Part shown: positions 42,018 to 51,848 of the stretch, one piece after another
How the letters are laid out: the number at the start of each line of letters is the position of its first letter
Numbering within the stretch: position 1 is the first letter of the stretch
Assembly: GCF_000808575.1 (NCBI RefSeq)
Contig: NZ_JWLW01000066.1
Coordinates: 248,001 to 312,000 of the forward strand
DNA: 64,000 bases
Direction of reading: 5' to 3'
Source of the DNA: Alteromonas marina
GTDB taxonomy: Bacteria > Pseudomonadota > Gammaproteobacteria > Enterobacterales > Alteromonadaceae
Program-made: the position numbers and the translations under genes
Notes under the pieces: generated by a model
Told to the model about the DNA's origin: nothing
The model's database searches: none
The model's input: the letters and a program-made list of their open reading frames with translations, nothing else

Positions 42018-42383
42018 TTAGTGCATTAAGCTATAAGCACTGTCACCCCAGCCAACTAAGTTTCCATTTCTGAAAACCAACGGCGTACACTCGTCTTTTG
42101 TGGTGATACCATCGCCCATCGTTTTTTGAGTTCGGTAGTAAAGTACGCGATATGTGCCGTCTTGCTTTTCGAACAGTTCGTTAAAATCCGCTACGCCCAT
42201 TTTTCTCAATACACTTTCATAAGTTGTCCCTGTTTCAAGATTCGCAATGTGTTTACGATTGTTAAACTCTCTGTCTTCCCAATCAGCACCATAGTGACTG
42301 TCTGAACCGCCACCTACTGACACGACGCAACCTGAAAGCAAAACTGAAGATGCCAAAGCTACTGAAAGAAGAACCGTTTTCAT
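42018..42383 (-). CDS. DUF3192 family lipoprotein
   Basis: 121 residues with a lipoprotein signal peptide (MKTVLLSVALASSVLLSGC, Cys19), then the DUF3192 domain. Conserved points are WEDREFNNRKHIANLETGT, YRVLYYRT, GDGITTKDECTPL and the closing WGDSAY. The fold recalls the SmpA/BamE-like layout of small lipoproteins. Function unknown. A paralogue without the lipobox lies at 47799. Confidence 0.8.
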   Translation of the reverse strand: MKTVLLSVALASSVLLSGCVVSVGGGSDSHYGADWEDREFNNRKHIANLETGTTYESVLRKMGVADFNELFEKQDGTYRVLYYRTQKTMGDGITTKDECTPLVFRNGNLVGWGDSAYSLMH

Positions 42384-42657
42384 GTGAATTCCTTATTTAT
42401 GTGTGTTGTTTTTATTCGATACTACGCCTACTTTGTGAACCGACACTGAATAGACATAAATACGCTAACGTAAGCACCACTGCGTTTATGCGTGATAATG
42501 TAATTTATGTTTGATAAACAAGATTAAGGCCAAAAATTAAACCATTGATTTTTATAACAATCTTAATAACACCAATCTACGAAGGCTTTGAAAAATAGTG
42601 AAATCAGTAACTTATTAGTGAAATTGACTACGTAGACAGGCTACACTGCGACTATTC

Positions 42658-42993
42658 ATGACTTTGAACCATTTTCGTATTATGAGTAACGCTAACCTGC
42701 AGCAACTTCACGTTTTGTGCCTTCAAATGCATAAAGAAGGAAAAACACCGTCCGTAGGCATTTTACGTGCAAAAGCTCCCTTTAAGGTATCGGTAACCGA
42801 AGCTATTGAAGCGATTAAGCGATTTAACGCACACAAACCTAAGCTAGAGGTATCTAACGACGAAAACGTAGCACAACAAAATCCTGTCGCCACAACTGAT
42901 GAGCCGGGCAATTTGCATGCACGGATAGAATTGTTAGAAAAAGAAGTGGCGGAGTTGAAGCGGGCGCTACAACAAATTATTAACGCCCAATAG
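42658..42993 (+). CDS. Conserved-looking small protein with C-terminal coiled coil
   Basis: 111 residues from ATG at 42658; a second ATG (42682) gives 103 residues, and neither has a clear ribosome site. The N-terminal 60 residues (LQQLHVLCLQMHKEGKTPSV, then AIEAIKRF) look like a small helical, possibly DNA-binding domain. The last 25 form a heptad-like coil (ARIELLEKEVAELKRALQQ). I do not recognise the family. It is convergent with syd. Confidence 0.65.
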   Translation: MTLNHFRIMSNANLQQLHVLCLQMHKEGKTPSVGILRAKAPFKVSVTEAIEAIKRFNAHKPKLEVSNDENVAQQNPVATTDEPGNLHARIELLEKEVAELKRALQQIINAQ

Positions 42994-43052
42994 CTTTTAG
43001 TCTTGCAGGCCGGTAATTTTAGGTCTGATTGACGTCAGTCAAAGCGTTAACA

Positions 43053-43595
43053 TCATATAGCAGGTGTAAGTTGCTCAATAAACACCGCAAGAGATGGCGC
43101 AAGAATTTTGGCAGGCTCTCTGCCAACCTGCTCGAGTGCCACTTCGCCACTTTCGTTGACAACGGTTAAAATAAAATCTTCTTCGTCAGTTAAACCAAAA
43201 AACAATGTTGGCGCTTGCCTAAGTCTTTGCTTCATCAACAAATGCCCAATCAAGTTTTGCTGAAGTCGCTCGAAATCTTCAAAATTGAAAACTTGAAGCA
43301 ATTCACAGCGACCTTGCGGGGCGTTAGCCTTTAAATTATCGCTGTAGTAACGAGTAAAATACTCGCAGTAGTCAGGATTTAGTTTTAGCGATAATGCCTC
43401 TTCAACATTACTGAAAGACTGCACAGGCGATTGAAGCGTAGGAGACCATCTAACAAGTTCACCGTCTTGCGCCGTCGTCTCATAGCACGGCGAAGGCCAC
43501 TCGCTATCATATGCTATCTTGAGTCCCTCGCCCTCGGCCTGTTCGACATAAGATGATACAAATTTATCTAATTGTGCTGAAATTGTTAGAGCCAT
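43053..43595 (-). CDS. syd: SecY-interacting protein Syd
   Basis: A cytosolic protein that binds SecY and may check the assembly of the translocon. Read from ATG at 43595, it has 180 residues (E. coli 181); the frame extends to 43634 without conservation. The family segment FERLQQNLIGHLLMKQRLRQ, the early WPSPC and the C-terminal LAVFIEQL match Syd. It is divergent from queF, as in E. coli. Confidence 0.92.
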   Translation of the reverse strand: MALTISAQLDKFVSSYVEQAEGEGLKIAYDSEWPSPCYETTAQDGELVRWSPTLQSPVQSFSNVEEALSLKLNPDYCEYFTRYYSDNLKANAPQGRCELLQVFNFEDFERLQQNLIGHLLMKQRLRQAPTLFFGLTDEEDFILTVVNESGEVALEQVGREPAKILAPSLAVFIEQLTPAI

Positions 43596-43740
43596 TATGA
43601 CGTTACCTGCGTATTTTTGGGGTACACTATACAACTAAACAGTTAAGTCAATACTGGGGTTAATTCTACTGCGCCGTAAGACTCTGTGCCACAGTGCAGT
43701 TCAACAATTTAAATCCCGCGTAGATACATAAAAGGTTCTT

Positions 43741-44601
43741 ATGTCGACGGACAACTCACCTCAAAAAATTACTATCTCTGCACCTGATGACCTCTCTTTG
43801 GGTAAACAGGTTGACTATGAATTTGAATATAATCCTGATTTGTTGCAAGGCGTGCCGCGCAGTTTAAGTCGTGATACGTTGAACTTGGCTGGCTCAGGTT
43901 TACCTTTTGATGGTATTGACACTTGGACAGGGTACGAACTTTCTTGGCTTAATTTAAAGGGTAAACCTAATGTGGCAATTTTAGAATGCCACGTTCCTAT
44001 TACCTCAAAGAACCTAATCGAATCAAAATCATTTAAGCTATATTTGAATAGCTTCAACCAAACAAAATTCGCTTCAGCAGAGGACGTACGACAAGTGCTT
44101 CAAGCGGATTTGTCAGCGTGCGCAGGAGAGCCTGTCGAGGTAAAGCTAATTCTTCCAGAGCAGTTTTCTTCGCTACAATTCCAAGAATTTAACGGAACCT
44201 TGTTAGATAGTCTGGATGTAGAAATCGATCAATATTCCCCTAATACTCAATATTTGACGGTTGCGAAAAATGAAACAGGAGTTGAAGAAACACTTGTGTC
44301 ACATTTGCTTAAATCTAATTGTTTAATCACAAGTCAGCCAGATTGGGCTAGTATTCAAATAAGGTACAAGGGAAATGCGATTGAACACGAAGGGCTTTTG
44401 AAATATCTAATTAGCTTTAGGCAACACAACGAATTTCATGAGCAATGCGTTGAGCGCATTTACAACGACATCATGCAGCATTGTCAGCCAGATAAGTTAA
44501 CCGTTTGTGCGCGTTACACACGACGAGGAGGTTTAGATATCAACCCTTTCCGTTCAAATTACGAAGCGCCTTATGCTAATCATCGTCAAGCACGTCAGTA
44601 A
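43741..44601 (+). CDS. queF: NADPH-dependent 7-cyano-7-deazaguanine reductase
   Basis: Reduces preQ0 to preQ1 in queuosine synthesis, a nitrile-to-amine reduction. A 286-residue long-form QueF (two T-fold halves), with the catalytic Cys194 and Asp201 in [11 protein letters not shown], then the [20 protein letters not shown] helix with QueF-type Glu and His. The order syd-queF-(DGC)-ppnN resembles the E. coli syd-queF-ppnN cluster. Confidence 0.96.
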   Translation: MSTDNSPQKITISAPDDLSLGKQVDYEFEYNPDLLQGVPRSLSRDTLNLAGSGLPFDGIDTWTGYELSWLNLKGKPNVAILECHVPITSKNLIESKSFKLYLNSFNQTKFASAEDVRQVLQADLSACAGEPVEVKLILPEQFSSLQFQEFNGTLLDSLDVEIDQYSPNTQYLTVAKNETGVEETLVSHLLKSNCLITSQPDWASIQIRYKGNAIEHEGLLKYLISFRQHNEFHEQCVERIYNDIMQHCQPDKLTVCARYTRRGGLDINPFRSNYEAPYANHRQARQ

Positions 44602-44673
44602 TATAACGGTGAAGTACCTACCAACGCTACCTAAGCCGCGGCAGTAATAGCGAATTAGAACAAAGACGAGATT

Positions 44674-46230
44674 ATGGAAGCAAAACAACTACAAACCCTA
44701 AAACAAAATAACGCGCTTCTTTGTCAGTTTATTGTGAAACTCTCAGCATTTTATGAGGGCTTCTCGGATAAGATCGATACTGAACTTAAGGTGTTACGAG
44801 GCCACCTTTCAGGCACACCTAATTTTAGTCTTGCCGCTGTGAGCATAGAGAAACTCAACAAATTACTTCAGCATCAAGAAATAACGCTTAGAAAATACAG
44901 TGTTGATACTGTTTCATCGCTAGAAGATGCAATGAAACAACTACAGAAAATAGTATTTGAAGATACTGAATTAAAAGGGTTAACCACGCAGGAATTGATT
45001 AAGCTAAATCAACCTGTAGATGATATCTTCAGTATTTACAAACTCTATTCAAAAGCCATTGCGCTTCACCGCATTGCGCTCAACAAGGAAATGGTTGGAC
45101 TAGAGCCATCTGAAACCACAGAAACTAAGTCCACTAACAATGAAAGCACATCGGCTCGTTCGATTAAAGATGATAACCCTCACTACCGTTCTATTTTGGT
45201 TGAGCTTAATCACCTTATTGCTTCTTATGCGCAAAAAAAACCTAACGATCAACAACTCAATGATATAAAACAACGTCTTGATGAAGGCATGGATGAAGAC
45301 CAGCTGCTTAAAAGCTGCGTTGTAATTTTGCGCATGATCGTTCAAGACGCTATGTCAGAGGCGAGCTTAACAGGAAAAGTGATTCAGAGTCTGCACCGTT
45401 CATTAGGTGAAGTGAGTAGCGACGTCAGCAATACGATCCAAGGCAGCCAAGCCCAGTTCCAGCAGCGCCAAGCTGGTAATGAGCAACTTAAACGCGACAT
45501 TATTCACATCGAAGAAGCCGTATCGGAAAGCAGTTCTCTAGAAGCACTTAAAGAGCAGACACAGTTTCGCGTAGAAAAGCTTGTGACTACATTAAGCGAG
45601 CAACAAAGCAACGATCAGCAAGGTCAAGAAGCGCTAATGGCACTGCTCTCTTCTATGCAATCGCGAATAGATACACTTCAGCAGCAAACCAGCGTCTATA
45701 AAAAGAAGCTGGCCGAACAAGCAATGCAAAGCCGCACCGACCCGCTCACTCGGCTTCCAAACAGGCAGGCGTATAATGAGAGACTAGAAGCTGCTTTCAC
45801 TAAATTTAAAGAAAATGGTGACTTGCTTGCGGTCGCCGTTGTGGATATTGATCATTTCAAGTCAATCAACGATAGATTCGGGCACGCAGCAGGCGATAAA
45901 ACCCTTCAGGTAGTGAGTAAATTCTTAAAGCAAAGTTTGTCCGAAAATGATTTTATTGCCAGGTGGGGAGGAGAAGAGTTCGTAATGCTACTGCCTCAGG
46001 CGCAGATGGCAGATATAGATAAAAAGCTTAATGAAGTTAGAACTAAACTTGCTGCAATGCCGTTTAAATTCAAGCAAGAAAAAGTAAAAATCACCGCATC
46101 TTTTGGCGCAACCTGTTTCAATGACAATGATACTACCGAAACTGTGTTTGAACGCGCCGATGAATACCTCTATAGAGCAAAACGAAACGGCCGCAACCTC
46201 GTAGTCACTGATTTAAGCACTGACTTATAG
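44674..46230 (+). CDS. Diguanylate cyclase with long coiled-coil N-terminus
   Basis: 518 residues. About 1-340 are helical and charged, with coiled-coil stretches (KEQTQFRVEKLVTTLSEQQ, about 290-345) and no membrane segment. The GGDEF domain follows (RTDPLTRLPNRQAYNE to the end). The active site reads GGEEF at 432-436 and is intact. The RxxD inhibitory site is replaced by SEND, so product inhibition there is not expected. It is 12 nt ahead of ppnN. Confidence 0.9.
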   Translation: MEAKQLQTLKQNNALLCQFIVKLSAFYEGFSDKIDTELKVLRGHLSGTPNFSLAAVSIEKLNKLLQHQEITLRKYSVDTVSSLEDAMKQLQKIVFEDTELKGLTTQELIKLNQPVDDIFSIYKLYSKAIALHRIALNKEMVGLEPSETTETKSTNNESTSARSIKDDNPHYRSILVELNHLIASYAQKKPNDQQLNDIKQRLDEGMDEDQLLKSCVVILRMIVQDAMSEASLTGKVIQSLHRSLGEVSSDVSNTIQGSQAQFQQRQAGNEQLKRDIIHIEEAVSESSSLEALKEQTQFRVEKLVTTLSEQQSNDQQGQEALMALLSSMQSRIDTLQQQTSVYKKKLAEQAMQSRTDPLTRLPNRQAYNERLEAAFTKFKENGDLLAVAVVDIDHFKSINDRFGHAAGDKTLQVVSKFLKQSLSENDFIARWGGEEFVMLLPQAQMADIDKKLNEVRTKLAAMPFKFKQEKVKITASFGATCFNDNDTTETVFERADEYLYRAKRNGRNLVVTDLSTDL

Positions 46231-46241
46231 GAAGTAAAACC

Positions 46242-47603
46242 ATGAAGAAAGTGCAGCTTAACCCTGTTGGCTGGATGAGCCAGCTATCACAAGTAGAAGT
46301 TTCTCGCCTTCAAGACGCCACCAACAGCGAACTCTTTGCTATGTTCAGAAACTGCTGCTTAGCAGTATTGAACAGCGGCGTTGACGAAGACAATTTCGAA
46401 GCACTTTTTGCCCCATATGAGAATTTTGAAATAAAACTCATTCGTCGTGAGCGAGGCGTAAAAATTGAACTAGTGAACCCTCCTGAAGTGGCTTTCGTTG
46501 ACGAAAAACTCGTTCGAGGAGTGCACGAACATCTATTTGCGGTCCTACGCGATTTGCTTTACATGGGTAATAAGTACGCATTTCTTCATCAAACCACACC
46601 GGCTGAAGGTAACGACATCACAGACATGGTGTTCGACATGCTACGCCACGCTAAAGCGCTTGAAGGGAACGATGGCGTAAACACAATTGTCTGCTGGGGC
46701 GGCCATTCCATTAATCAAGTTGAGTACAAATATACGAAAGAAGTGGGCTATCAGCTCGGCTTGCGTGACATGAATATTTGCACAGGATGCGGACCTGGAG
46801 CGATGAAGGGCCCCATGAAGGGCGCTACCATTGGCCATGCAAAGCAACGTCACAAGACAGGCCGTTACATTGGCATTTCTGAGCCGAGTATTATTGCCGC
46901 CGAGCCGCCCAACGCCATTGTCAACGAGCTCATTATCATGCCTGATATTGAAAAGCGTTTAGAGGCGTTTGTTAGACTCGGACATGGCATTATCGTGTTT
47001 CCAGGCGGTGTAGGCACTGCCGAAGAATTACTTTATCTGCTTGGCATTTTGATGAATGAACGCAATGCGCAGCAACCTTTTCCTTTCATTCTAACAGGGC
47101 CTGCTGGTAGCGAAGAATACTTTGAAGCCATAGACGCTTTTGTTGGTGCAACACTGGGTCCAGAAGCACAATCAAAATATCAAATCATTGTAGATGACCC
47201 TGAAGAAGTAGCACGTACCATGAGTAAACAGCTTGAAAAAGTAAAGAAATTCAGAGGTGCAATGGGTGATGCATTTAGCTTTAATTGGTCATTAAAGATT
47301 GAGCAGGATTTCCAACAGCCCTTTATTCCTACCCATGAAAGTATGGCTGCGCTTCAGCTGCACTTAGACCAGAGCAAAAGTGATCTAGCGGCCAATTTGC
47401 GCAAAGCGTTTTCAGGCATTGTTGCGGGTAACGTTAAAGCGGAAGGCATTGCTCAGATCAAAAAACATGGTCCGTTTGAGCTCACCGGTGATAGTACACT
47501 GATGGGGAAGGTTGATACGCTACTTGAGTCGTTTGTAAAACAACATAGAATGAAGCTACCTGGCAGTGCTTACGAACCTTGCTATGTTGTGAAAAATGGC
47601 TAA
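46242..47603 (+). CDS. ppnN: Pyrimidine/purine nucleotide 5'-monophosphate nucleosidase
   Basis: Cleaves nucleoside monophosphates to base and ribose 5-phosphate; in E. coli it is activated by (p)ppGpp. The 453-residue length is that of E. coli PpnN (YgdH, 454). The LOG-type Rossmann core holds GCGPGAMKGPMKGA and FPGGVGTAEELLYLLG, with PpnN-specific N- and C-terminal domains. It is in the same cluster with queF and syd as in E. coli. Confidence 0.94.
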   Translation: MKKVQLNPVGWMSQLSQVEVSRLQDATNSELFAMFRNCCLAVLNSGVDEDNFEALFAPYENFEIKLIRRERGVKIELVNPPEVAFVDEKLVRGVHEHLFAVLRDLLYMGNKYAFLHQTTPAEGNDITDMVFDMLRHAKALEGNDGVNTIVCWGGHSINQVEYKYTKEVGYQLGLRDMNICTGCGPGAMKGPMKGATIGHAKQRHKTGRYIGISEPSIIAAEPPNAIVNELIIMPDIEKRLEAFVRLGHGIIVFPGGVGTAEELLYLLGILMNERNAQQPFPFILTGPAGSEEYFEAIDAFVGATLGPEAQSKYQIIVDDPEEVARTMSKQLEKVKKFRGAMGDAFSFNWSLKIEQDFQQPFIPTHESMAALQLHLDQSKSDLAANLRKAFSGIVAGNVKAEGIAQIKKHGPFELTGDSTLMGKVDTLLESFVKQHRMKLPGSAYEPCYVVKNG

Positions 47604-47798
47604 AAAAGCAAAATCATTGGCGACGCATTTGCTTACGTTTACTACTTATGTTTAGTGGGCGTTTTAAGGTACACTTACCTAGAGTGTATTTAAACGAAAA
47701 AATGTTACATGCAGCGAACTTCCTTTGTCTAATGCTTATGCTTTTGACATTGATATCCCTCACTAACATTTGAGTATAGAAAACGAGAAGTAACGGTC

Positions 47799-48173
47799 AT
47801 GAATACCAAGGTTATTCGTCTAATTTTAGCTGGCGTCGCTTTATATGCGGTGTTTGTTTTTATGATTATCGCTTTTTATCCCGATAAGCCTGAAAATATG
47901 GATTGGAAAGACCGTGAAGAATACAACCGCGTTCAAATCACAAAATTAAAATTGGGCAGTACCCGAGAAGAAGTGCTTGCTTTGCTAGGCTCACCTGATA
48001 TTACAGAAGCCAAGCGACAAGGTACTACAGCAATTCAGGTTATGTTTTTTAGAACTCAACATGTGCGCGCAGATGGATTAACGACACAAGACGAATGCAC
48101 GCCTTTATTGTTTGAGAATGACAAACTCATTGCATGGGGTGAAGGGGCTTACTCCAGCTACCAGAAAAGTTAA
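47799..48173 (+). CDS. DUF3192 family protein, membrane-anchored
   Basis: 124 residues. The N-terminus is one membrane segment (VIRLILAGVALYAVFVFMII) without a lipobox Cys. The DUF3192 domain follows: WKDREEYNRVQITKLKLGS, VMFFRTQ, ADGLTTQDECTPL, WGEGAYSS. It is a paralogue of the lipoprotein at 42018 with a different anchor. It lies 11 nt before the HDOD-like gene, so they are probably co-transcribed. Confidence 0.8.
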   Translation: MNTKVIRLILAGVALYAVFVFMIIAFYPDKPENMDWKDREEYNRVQITKLKLGSTREEVLALLGSPDITEAKRQGTTAIQVMFFRTQHVRADGLTTQDECTPLLFENDKLIAWGEGAYSSYQKS

Positions 48174-48184
48174 AAGGATGGGGA

Positions 48185-49795
48185 ATGACAGGCATCATTT
48201 CCACACTTAAACGCCTGATACATGTAGGCGAGGCTGATTTATCGGTCGAGCAGCGTATTAATCATTGGTTAAAAAACGCAAAGCGAATATTAACCTTGGT
48301 TAACGCCAATCCAGCGCTATCTGCAGCCACCCTTCACATCGATAATGACTTGCCTAAAGGCACACAGCAACTTTTATTACTCGCACTATTCGGCAAGCTG
48401 TGTCGATTTAACGATCATTATTTACAGCACGTTCTCGCATCTATACTCGCCACCCTTTGGCTATCAGATAGCAACACGCCGCGCGATACGATACCAGATG
48501 TACTTCGCTTTTTGCGTAAGCACAATCTGGCTGTTTGGTTAGATACAATAAAGTTACAAAAAGCGTTTCGGGGTGAGAAACATAGTCAATATATCGCCGA
48601 CAGCCGGCTCAACTTAGCGCAAAGACTTTGTCTTCTGGCAGGTGTTTTCGCCAATGGAAAGAAGAAAGCTGACTACAAAATAGTGTTCTCACGCGTAGCA
48701 GTTCGCCTACCCGCGCACCATAGACATCATTTATCTCATCTTATCCCTCTTTTCAACGGCTTACTTCCCGGCGCAAAAGTTTATGCTGAAGGAGTACCGG
48801 GCGCTTTGGTAGATATTCAGCAAAATCATGGATTTGTTTTCATGCTGAGTAAGGATGATGAAGATGGTAAGTGGCTACCTTTATCGTCTATTAGCGCTCC
48901 CGTTTCTCTCTCGCTACCTTTTGAACACTTCGTTGCGCTATATACAGACACGGCCCACGCCAGAGTAAACCAAGGCGGATCACCATTTCTACCGTCCACA
49001 TTTGCAATACAGCACCCACCAAAAGCTCTCATTACTATTATTGATGAGTTGCAGAAGCGAGATGTTGTTATTGATGAGTTGTGTGAGAAGATTCAAAAAG
49101 TGCCCACTTTTAATCACTTTTTAATCCATACTGCGAGCCAAGACAACAGATTACAATTGCCGGTTAAGAGCATAAAACAGGCGGTATTAACGTATGGTAT
49201 AGAGCGCGTGGGCGATATGCTCATCCAGTTTGCTCTGTTAGAACGGCTTACGCAAAATCAATTCCCTTTGATGGGAATGTGCAAACAAATCACGCTTCTT
49301 GCGTGTTCATTTGCAAGTCATTTTGCTCAAGTTGCAGATTCAAAATTTACGCCACAATCAGCGGCATTAACAATGACGTTTATTTGCACACCGCTGTTCA
49401 CACTTCCCGGCTTTAAGGTGTCTCAGTCCTTGCCTGTCGACCTAACCAAAACCGTTTCAATCAACAACGCATTTAAGGTAAAAACCGACACGACGTGGCT
49501 CGCAATAGCTTCTGAACTTGCCGGAAGTTGGCATCAGAGCTCGACATGGCGTGCTGTTATACACCAATGCGGGAAGTTGAGCTCTGACGTTCCAAAATCA
49601 ATCCAAAAAGAACAAGCGATTTTGGTGTTAAGTTTTGCCCTGACAAAAGCCTGTTTGTTTGATCAAAATATTTACTCTCTCCTTCAAGATACAAAGGTAA
49701 AAACGCTTTTAAATATTCTTGGTATCAAGCACGAAGATATATCTGCAGCACTCGAGTCCAATGGACACTTGCTTTTTTGCCCTCTGGCCGTCTAG
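48185..49795 (+). CDS. Protein with a degenerate HDOD-like domain
   Basis: 536 residues. About 1-280 resemble no family I know: a helical, Leu-rich region (TQQLLLLALFGKL), then a beta-rich PilZ-size segment (KVYAEGVPGALVDIQQ). Residues about 285-420 look like an HDOD domain (IQKVPTFNHFLIHTASQDN, then VKSIKQAVLTYGIERVGDM), lacking any catalytic HD pair, as is usual for HDOD. Such proteins act in signalling; the role here is unknown. Confidence 0.6.
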   Translation: MTGIISTLKRLIHVGEADLSVEQRINHWLKNAKRILTLVNANPALSAATLHIDNDLPKGTQQLLLLALFGKLCRFNDHYLQHVLASILATLWLSDSNTPRDTIPDVLRFLRKHNLAVWLDTIKLQKAFRGEKHSQYIADSRLNLAQRLCLLAGVFANGKKKADYKIVFSRVAVRLPAHHRHHLSHLIPLFNGLLPGAKVYAEGVPGALVDIQQNHGFVFMLSKDDEDGKWLPLSSISAPVSLSLPFEHFVALYTDTAHARVNQGGSPFLPSTFAIQHPPKALITIIDELQKRDVVIDELCEKIQKVPTFNHFLIHTASQDNRLQLPVKSIKQAVLTYGIERVGDMLIQFALLERLTQNQFPLMGMCKQITLLACSFASHFAQVADSKFTPQSAALTMTFICTPLFTLPGFKVSQSLPVDLTKTVSINNAFKVKTDTTWLAIASELAGSWHQSSTWRAVIHQCGKLSSDVPKSIQKEQAILVLSFALTKACLFDQNIYSLLQDTKVKTLLNILGIKHEDISAALESNGHLLFCPLAV

Positions 49796-50053
49796 CGCTT
49801 TTGGACCTTTATCACCCGCATTACTCCCAGATATCAATATTTATCCCTCACCGCTTCAATTAATCTTTACGAATGGCTATAACTTGCGCCGGCTATCATA
49901 TAAAATATGGCAACTTTTGCAGTGCTTTACCCTTTTTCCCTACATTTTCCATTATAATAAGTAAGCAGGCAGAATTTGACGCTTTAAGCGTCACCCTAAA
50001 AATTGAATAAACCTAACGATTTTGACAACAGAATTACCAGAGGATCCCTCCAC

Positions 50054-51061
50054 ATGACTCAGCAACGTATTACAGTCATTCGCGGTGACGGCATTGGCCC
50101 GGACATTATCGATGCAACCACAAAAATTCTAGATAAGGTTGGCTGTGACTTTGCCTATGACTATGCCGATGCGGGCTTAGTTGCACTGGAAGAACATGGC
50201 GAGCTACTACCTCAAGAAACATTAGACCTGATCGCTAAAAACAAAGTTGCCCTAAAAGGCCCTTTAACCACCCCCGTTGGTGAAGGCTTCACATCTATCA
50301 ACGTAAGTCTTCGTAAGCAGTTCAAGCTTTACGCAAACCTTCGTCCAGTAATGTCTTTCAAAGGCACTAAGGCACGTTACGAAGATATCGACATTATTAC
50401 CGTTCGTGAAAACACGCAGGGTATGTATTCTGGCCTTGGCCAAGTTGTTTCAGAAGACGGTAATGAAGCTGAAGCAATGAGTAAGATTACTCGTGACGGC
50501 GCTGAAAAAATCGTAACTTTTGCTTACGAACTCGCCCGCCGCGAAGGCCGCAAGAAAGTCACTGCTGTTCATAAAGCTAACATTCTTAAATCAACTTCAG
50601 GCTTATTCCTAAAAGTTGCTCGTGAAGTTGGTGAGCGTTACCCAGACATCGAATCAGCGGAAATGATTGTTGATAACTGTTGTATGCAGCTTGTTATGAA
50701 TCCGCACCAGTTTGACGTTATTGTTACAACGAATCTTTTCGGTGACATCCTATCTGACCTGTGTGCCGGTCTTGTCGGTGGTCTTGGTATGGCACCTGGC
50801 GCGAACATCGGTGAAGATTGTGCAATCTTTGAAGCGGTTCACGGCTCTGCACCAGACATCGCAGGTAAGAACCTTGCTAACCCGACGTCAGTAATCTTGG
50901 CTGCGGCACAAATGCTTGAGTACCTAAACATGGGCGATAAAGCAGAGAAAATTCGCGCAGCACTGAAAGATGTGATCGAATCTGGCGACCGCACAACTCG
51001 TGACCTTGGTGGTGAGGCTGGTACAACAGAATTCACACAAGCGCTTCTTGACCGCCTATAG
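50054..51061 (+). CDS. Isocitrate dehydrogenase, NAD-type
   Basis: Oxidatively decarboxylates isocitrate in the TCA cycle. Read from ATG at 50054, behind GAGGA, it has 335 residues; the frame opens at TTG 50003 without conservation. Substrate-site motifs are [18 protein letters not shown] and [13 protein letters not shown], with [20 protein letters not shown] as the metal region. In [15 protein letters not shown] the Asp-Ile pair replaces the Lys-Tyr of NADP enzymes, so NAD is the likely cofactor. It is about 80 residues shorter than E. coli Icd and closer to the mitochondrial IDH3 type. Homoisocitrate or isopropylmalate activity cannot be excluded. Confidence 0.87.
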   Translation: MTQQRITVIRGDGIGPDIIDATTKILDKVGCDFAYDYADAGLVALEEHGELLPQETLDLIAKNKVALKGPLTTPVGEGFTSINVSLRKQFKLYANLRPVMSFKGTKARYEDIDIITVRENTQGMYSGLGQVVSEDGNEAEAMSKITRDGAEKIVTFAYELARREGRKKVTAVHKANILKSTSGLFLKVAREVGERYPDIESAEMIVDNCCMQLVMNPHQFDVIVTTNLFGDILSDLCAGLVGGLGMAPGANIGEDCAIFEAVHGSAPDIAGKNLANPTSVILAAAQMLEYLNMGDKAEKIRAALKDVIESGDRTTRDLGGEAGTTEFTQALLDRL

Positions 51062-51386
51062 GCTTCATATGCGTTCACGCAGACATTAATTCAAAACGGG
51101 CTTTTAAGCCCGTTTTTTTATTTATTTTCCCCGCTTTTTTTAATTAAAACTGTACTAAAACTGGACTACCGCTTTTTCAACCCGTCTTTATCATCTTATG
51201 TGTACACGCTGAAGTATGCCGAATTCTGTAACTAGGTAATTATGTGAGGCGTATGCCGTCTCGACTTAGCCTATTTGTTGTTAAGAATTAGAAAATCTGT
51301 GTGCTTCAGGTACACCTTTTAATCTCAATTAGCTAAATAGCAGCGCCGATAACGTTTATGGCGCGTTTAGCCACATACAAGGAAAG
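51062..51386. other. Intergenic spacer before the ComEA-like gene
   Basis: Apart from the idh terminator at 51093-51119, this 325-nt stretch has no ORF with a ribosome site and no repeat. It must hold the promoter of the ComEA-like gene, but no convincing -10/-35 pair stands out. Confidence 0.5.
51093..51119 (+). terminator. Isocitrate dehydrogenase terminator
   Basis: AAAACGGGCTT and AAGCCCGTTTT pair around a 2-nt centre and run into TTT, 32 nt after the stop codon. Confidence 0.92.
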
Positions 51387-51704
51387 ATGATGAAAAAATT
51401 AATCTCAGGTTTACTCGTACTATCTGCACTAGCCATTCAAGCGCCAGCGGTTTGTGCTCAACCAGCGGATAGCGAAAATGCTCGGTTTAATCAAGGTACG
51501 GACCAGCAACAACGTATCGATTTAAACTCAGCGACCGTAGAGCAATTGATCACCCTACCCGGCGTTGGACAATCTAAAGCGAAAGCAATTATTAAATACC
51601 GAGAAGAAGTGGGACCGTTTCTTGAAGTCGCACAGCTAACCCAGGTCAAAGGTATTGGCGAAAAAATGCTTAACAAAATTGAAGGCTATGTACAGGTAAG
51701 ATAG
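51387..51704 (+). CDS. ComEA-like helix-hairpin-helix protein
   Basis: 105 residues. A signal peptide (KKLISGLLVLSALAIQAPAVCA, cleaved near residue 24) and a short linker precede a ComEA helix-hairpin-helix domain (IDLNSATVEQLITLPGVGQS, then GIGEKMLNKI). Such proteins bind DNA in the periplasm, as in natural transformation, though many are of unproven role. The start is one of two adjacent ATG codons after AAGGAAAG. It is a single-gene unit with a shared terminator. Confidence 0.88.
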   Translation: MMKKLISGLLVLSALAIQAPAVCAQPADSENARFNQGTDQQQRIDLNSATVEQLITLPGVGQSKAKAIIKYREEVGPFLEVAQLTQVKGIGEKMLNKIEGYVQVR

Positions 51705-51744
51705 ACGAGCTAAAGCGAATAAGCGGTACGCTGGCTCCTCGCGT

Positions 51745-51773
51745 AAAAAATGCGCCGTAAAGGCGCATTTTTT
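51745..51773. terminator. Bidirectional terminator between the ComEA-like gene and galU
   Basis: AAAAAATGCGCC and GGCGCATTTTTT form a 12-bp stem with a 5-nt loop, with T runs on both strands. It lies between two convergent genes. Confidence 0.92.
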
Positions 51774-51848
51774 ATCTTTTTAAGCTATTTGATTGCCCTA
51801 GTCTGTTGTATCTTGATATATAGTGCCGATCAACAAACTCTAATAATA

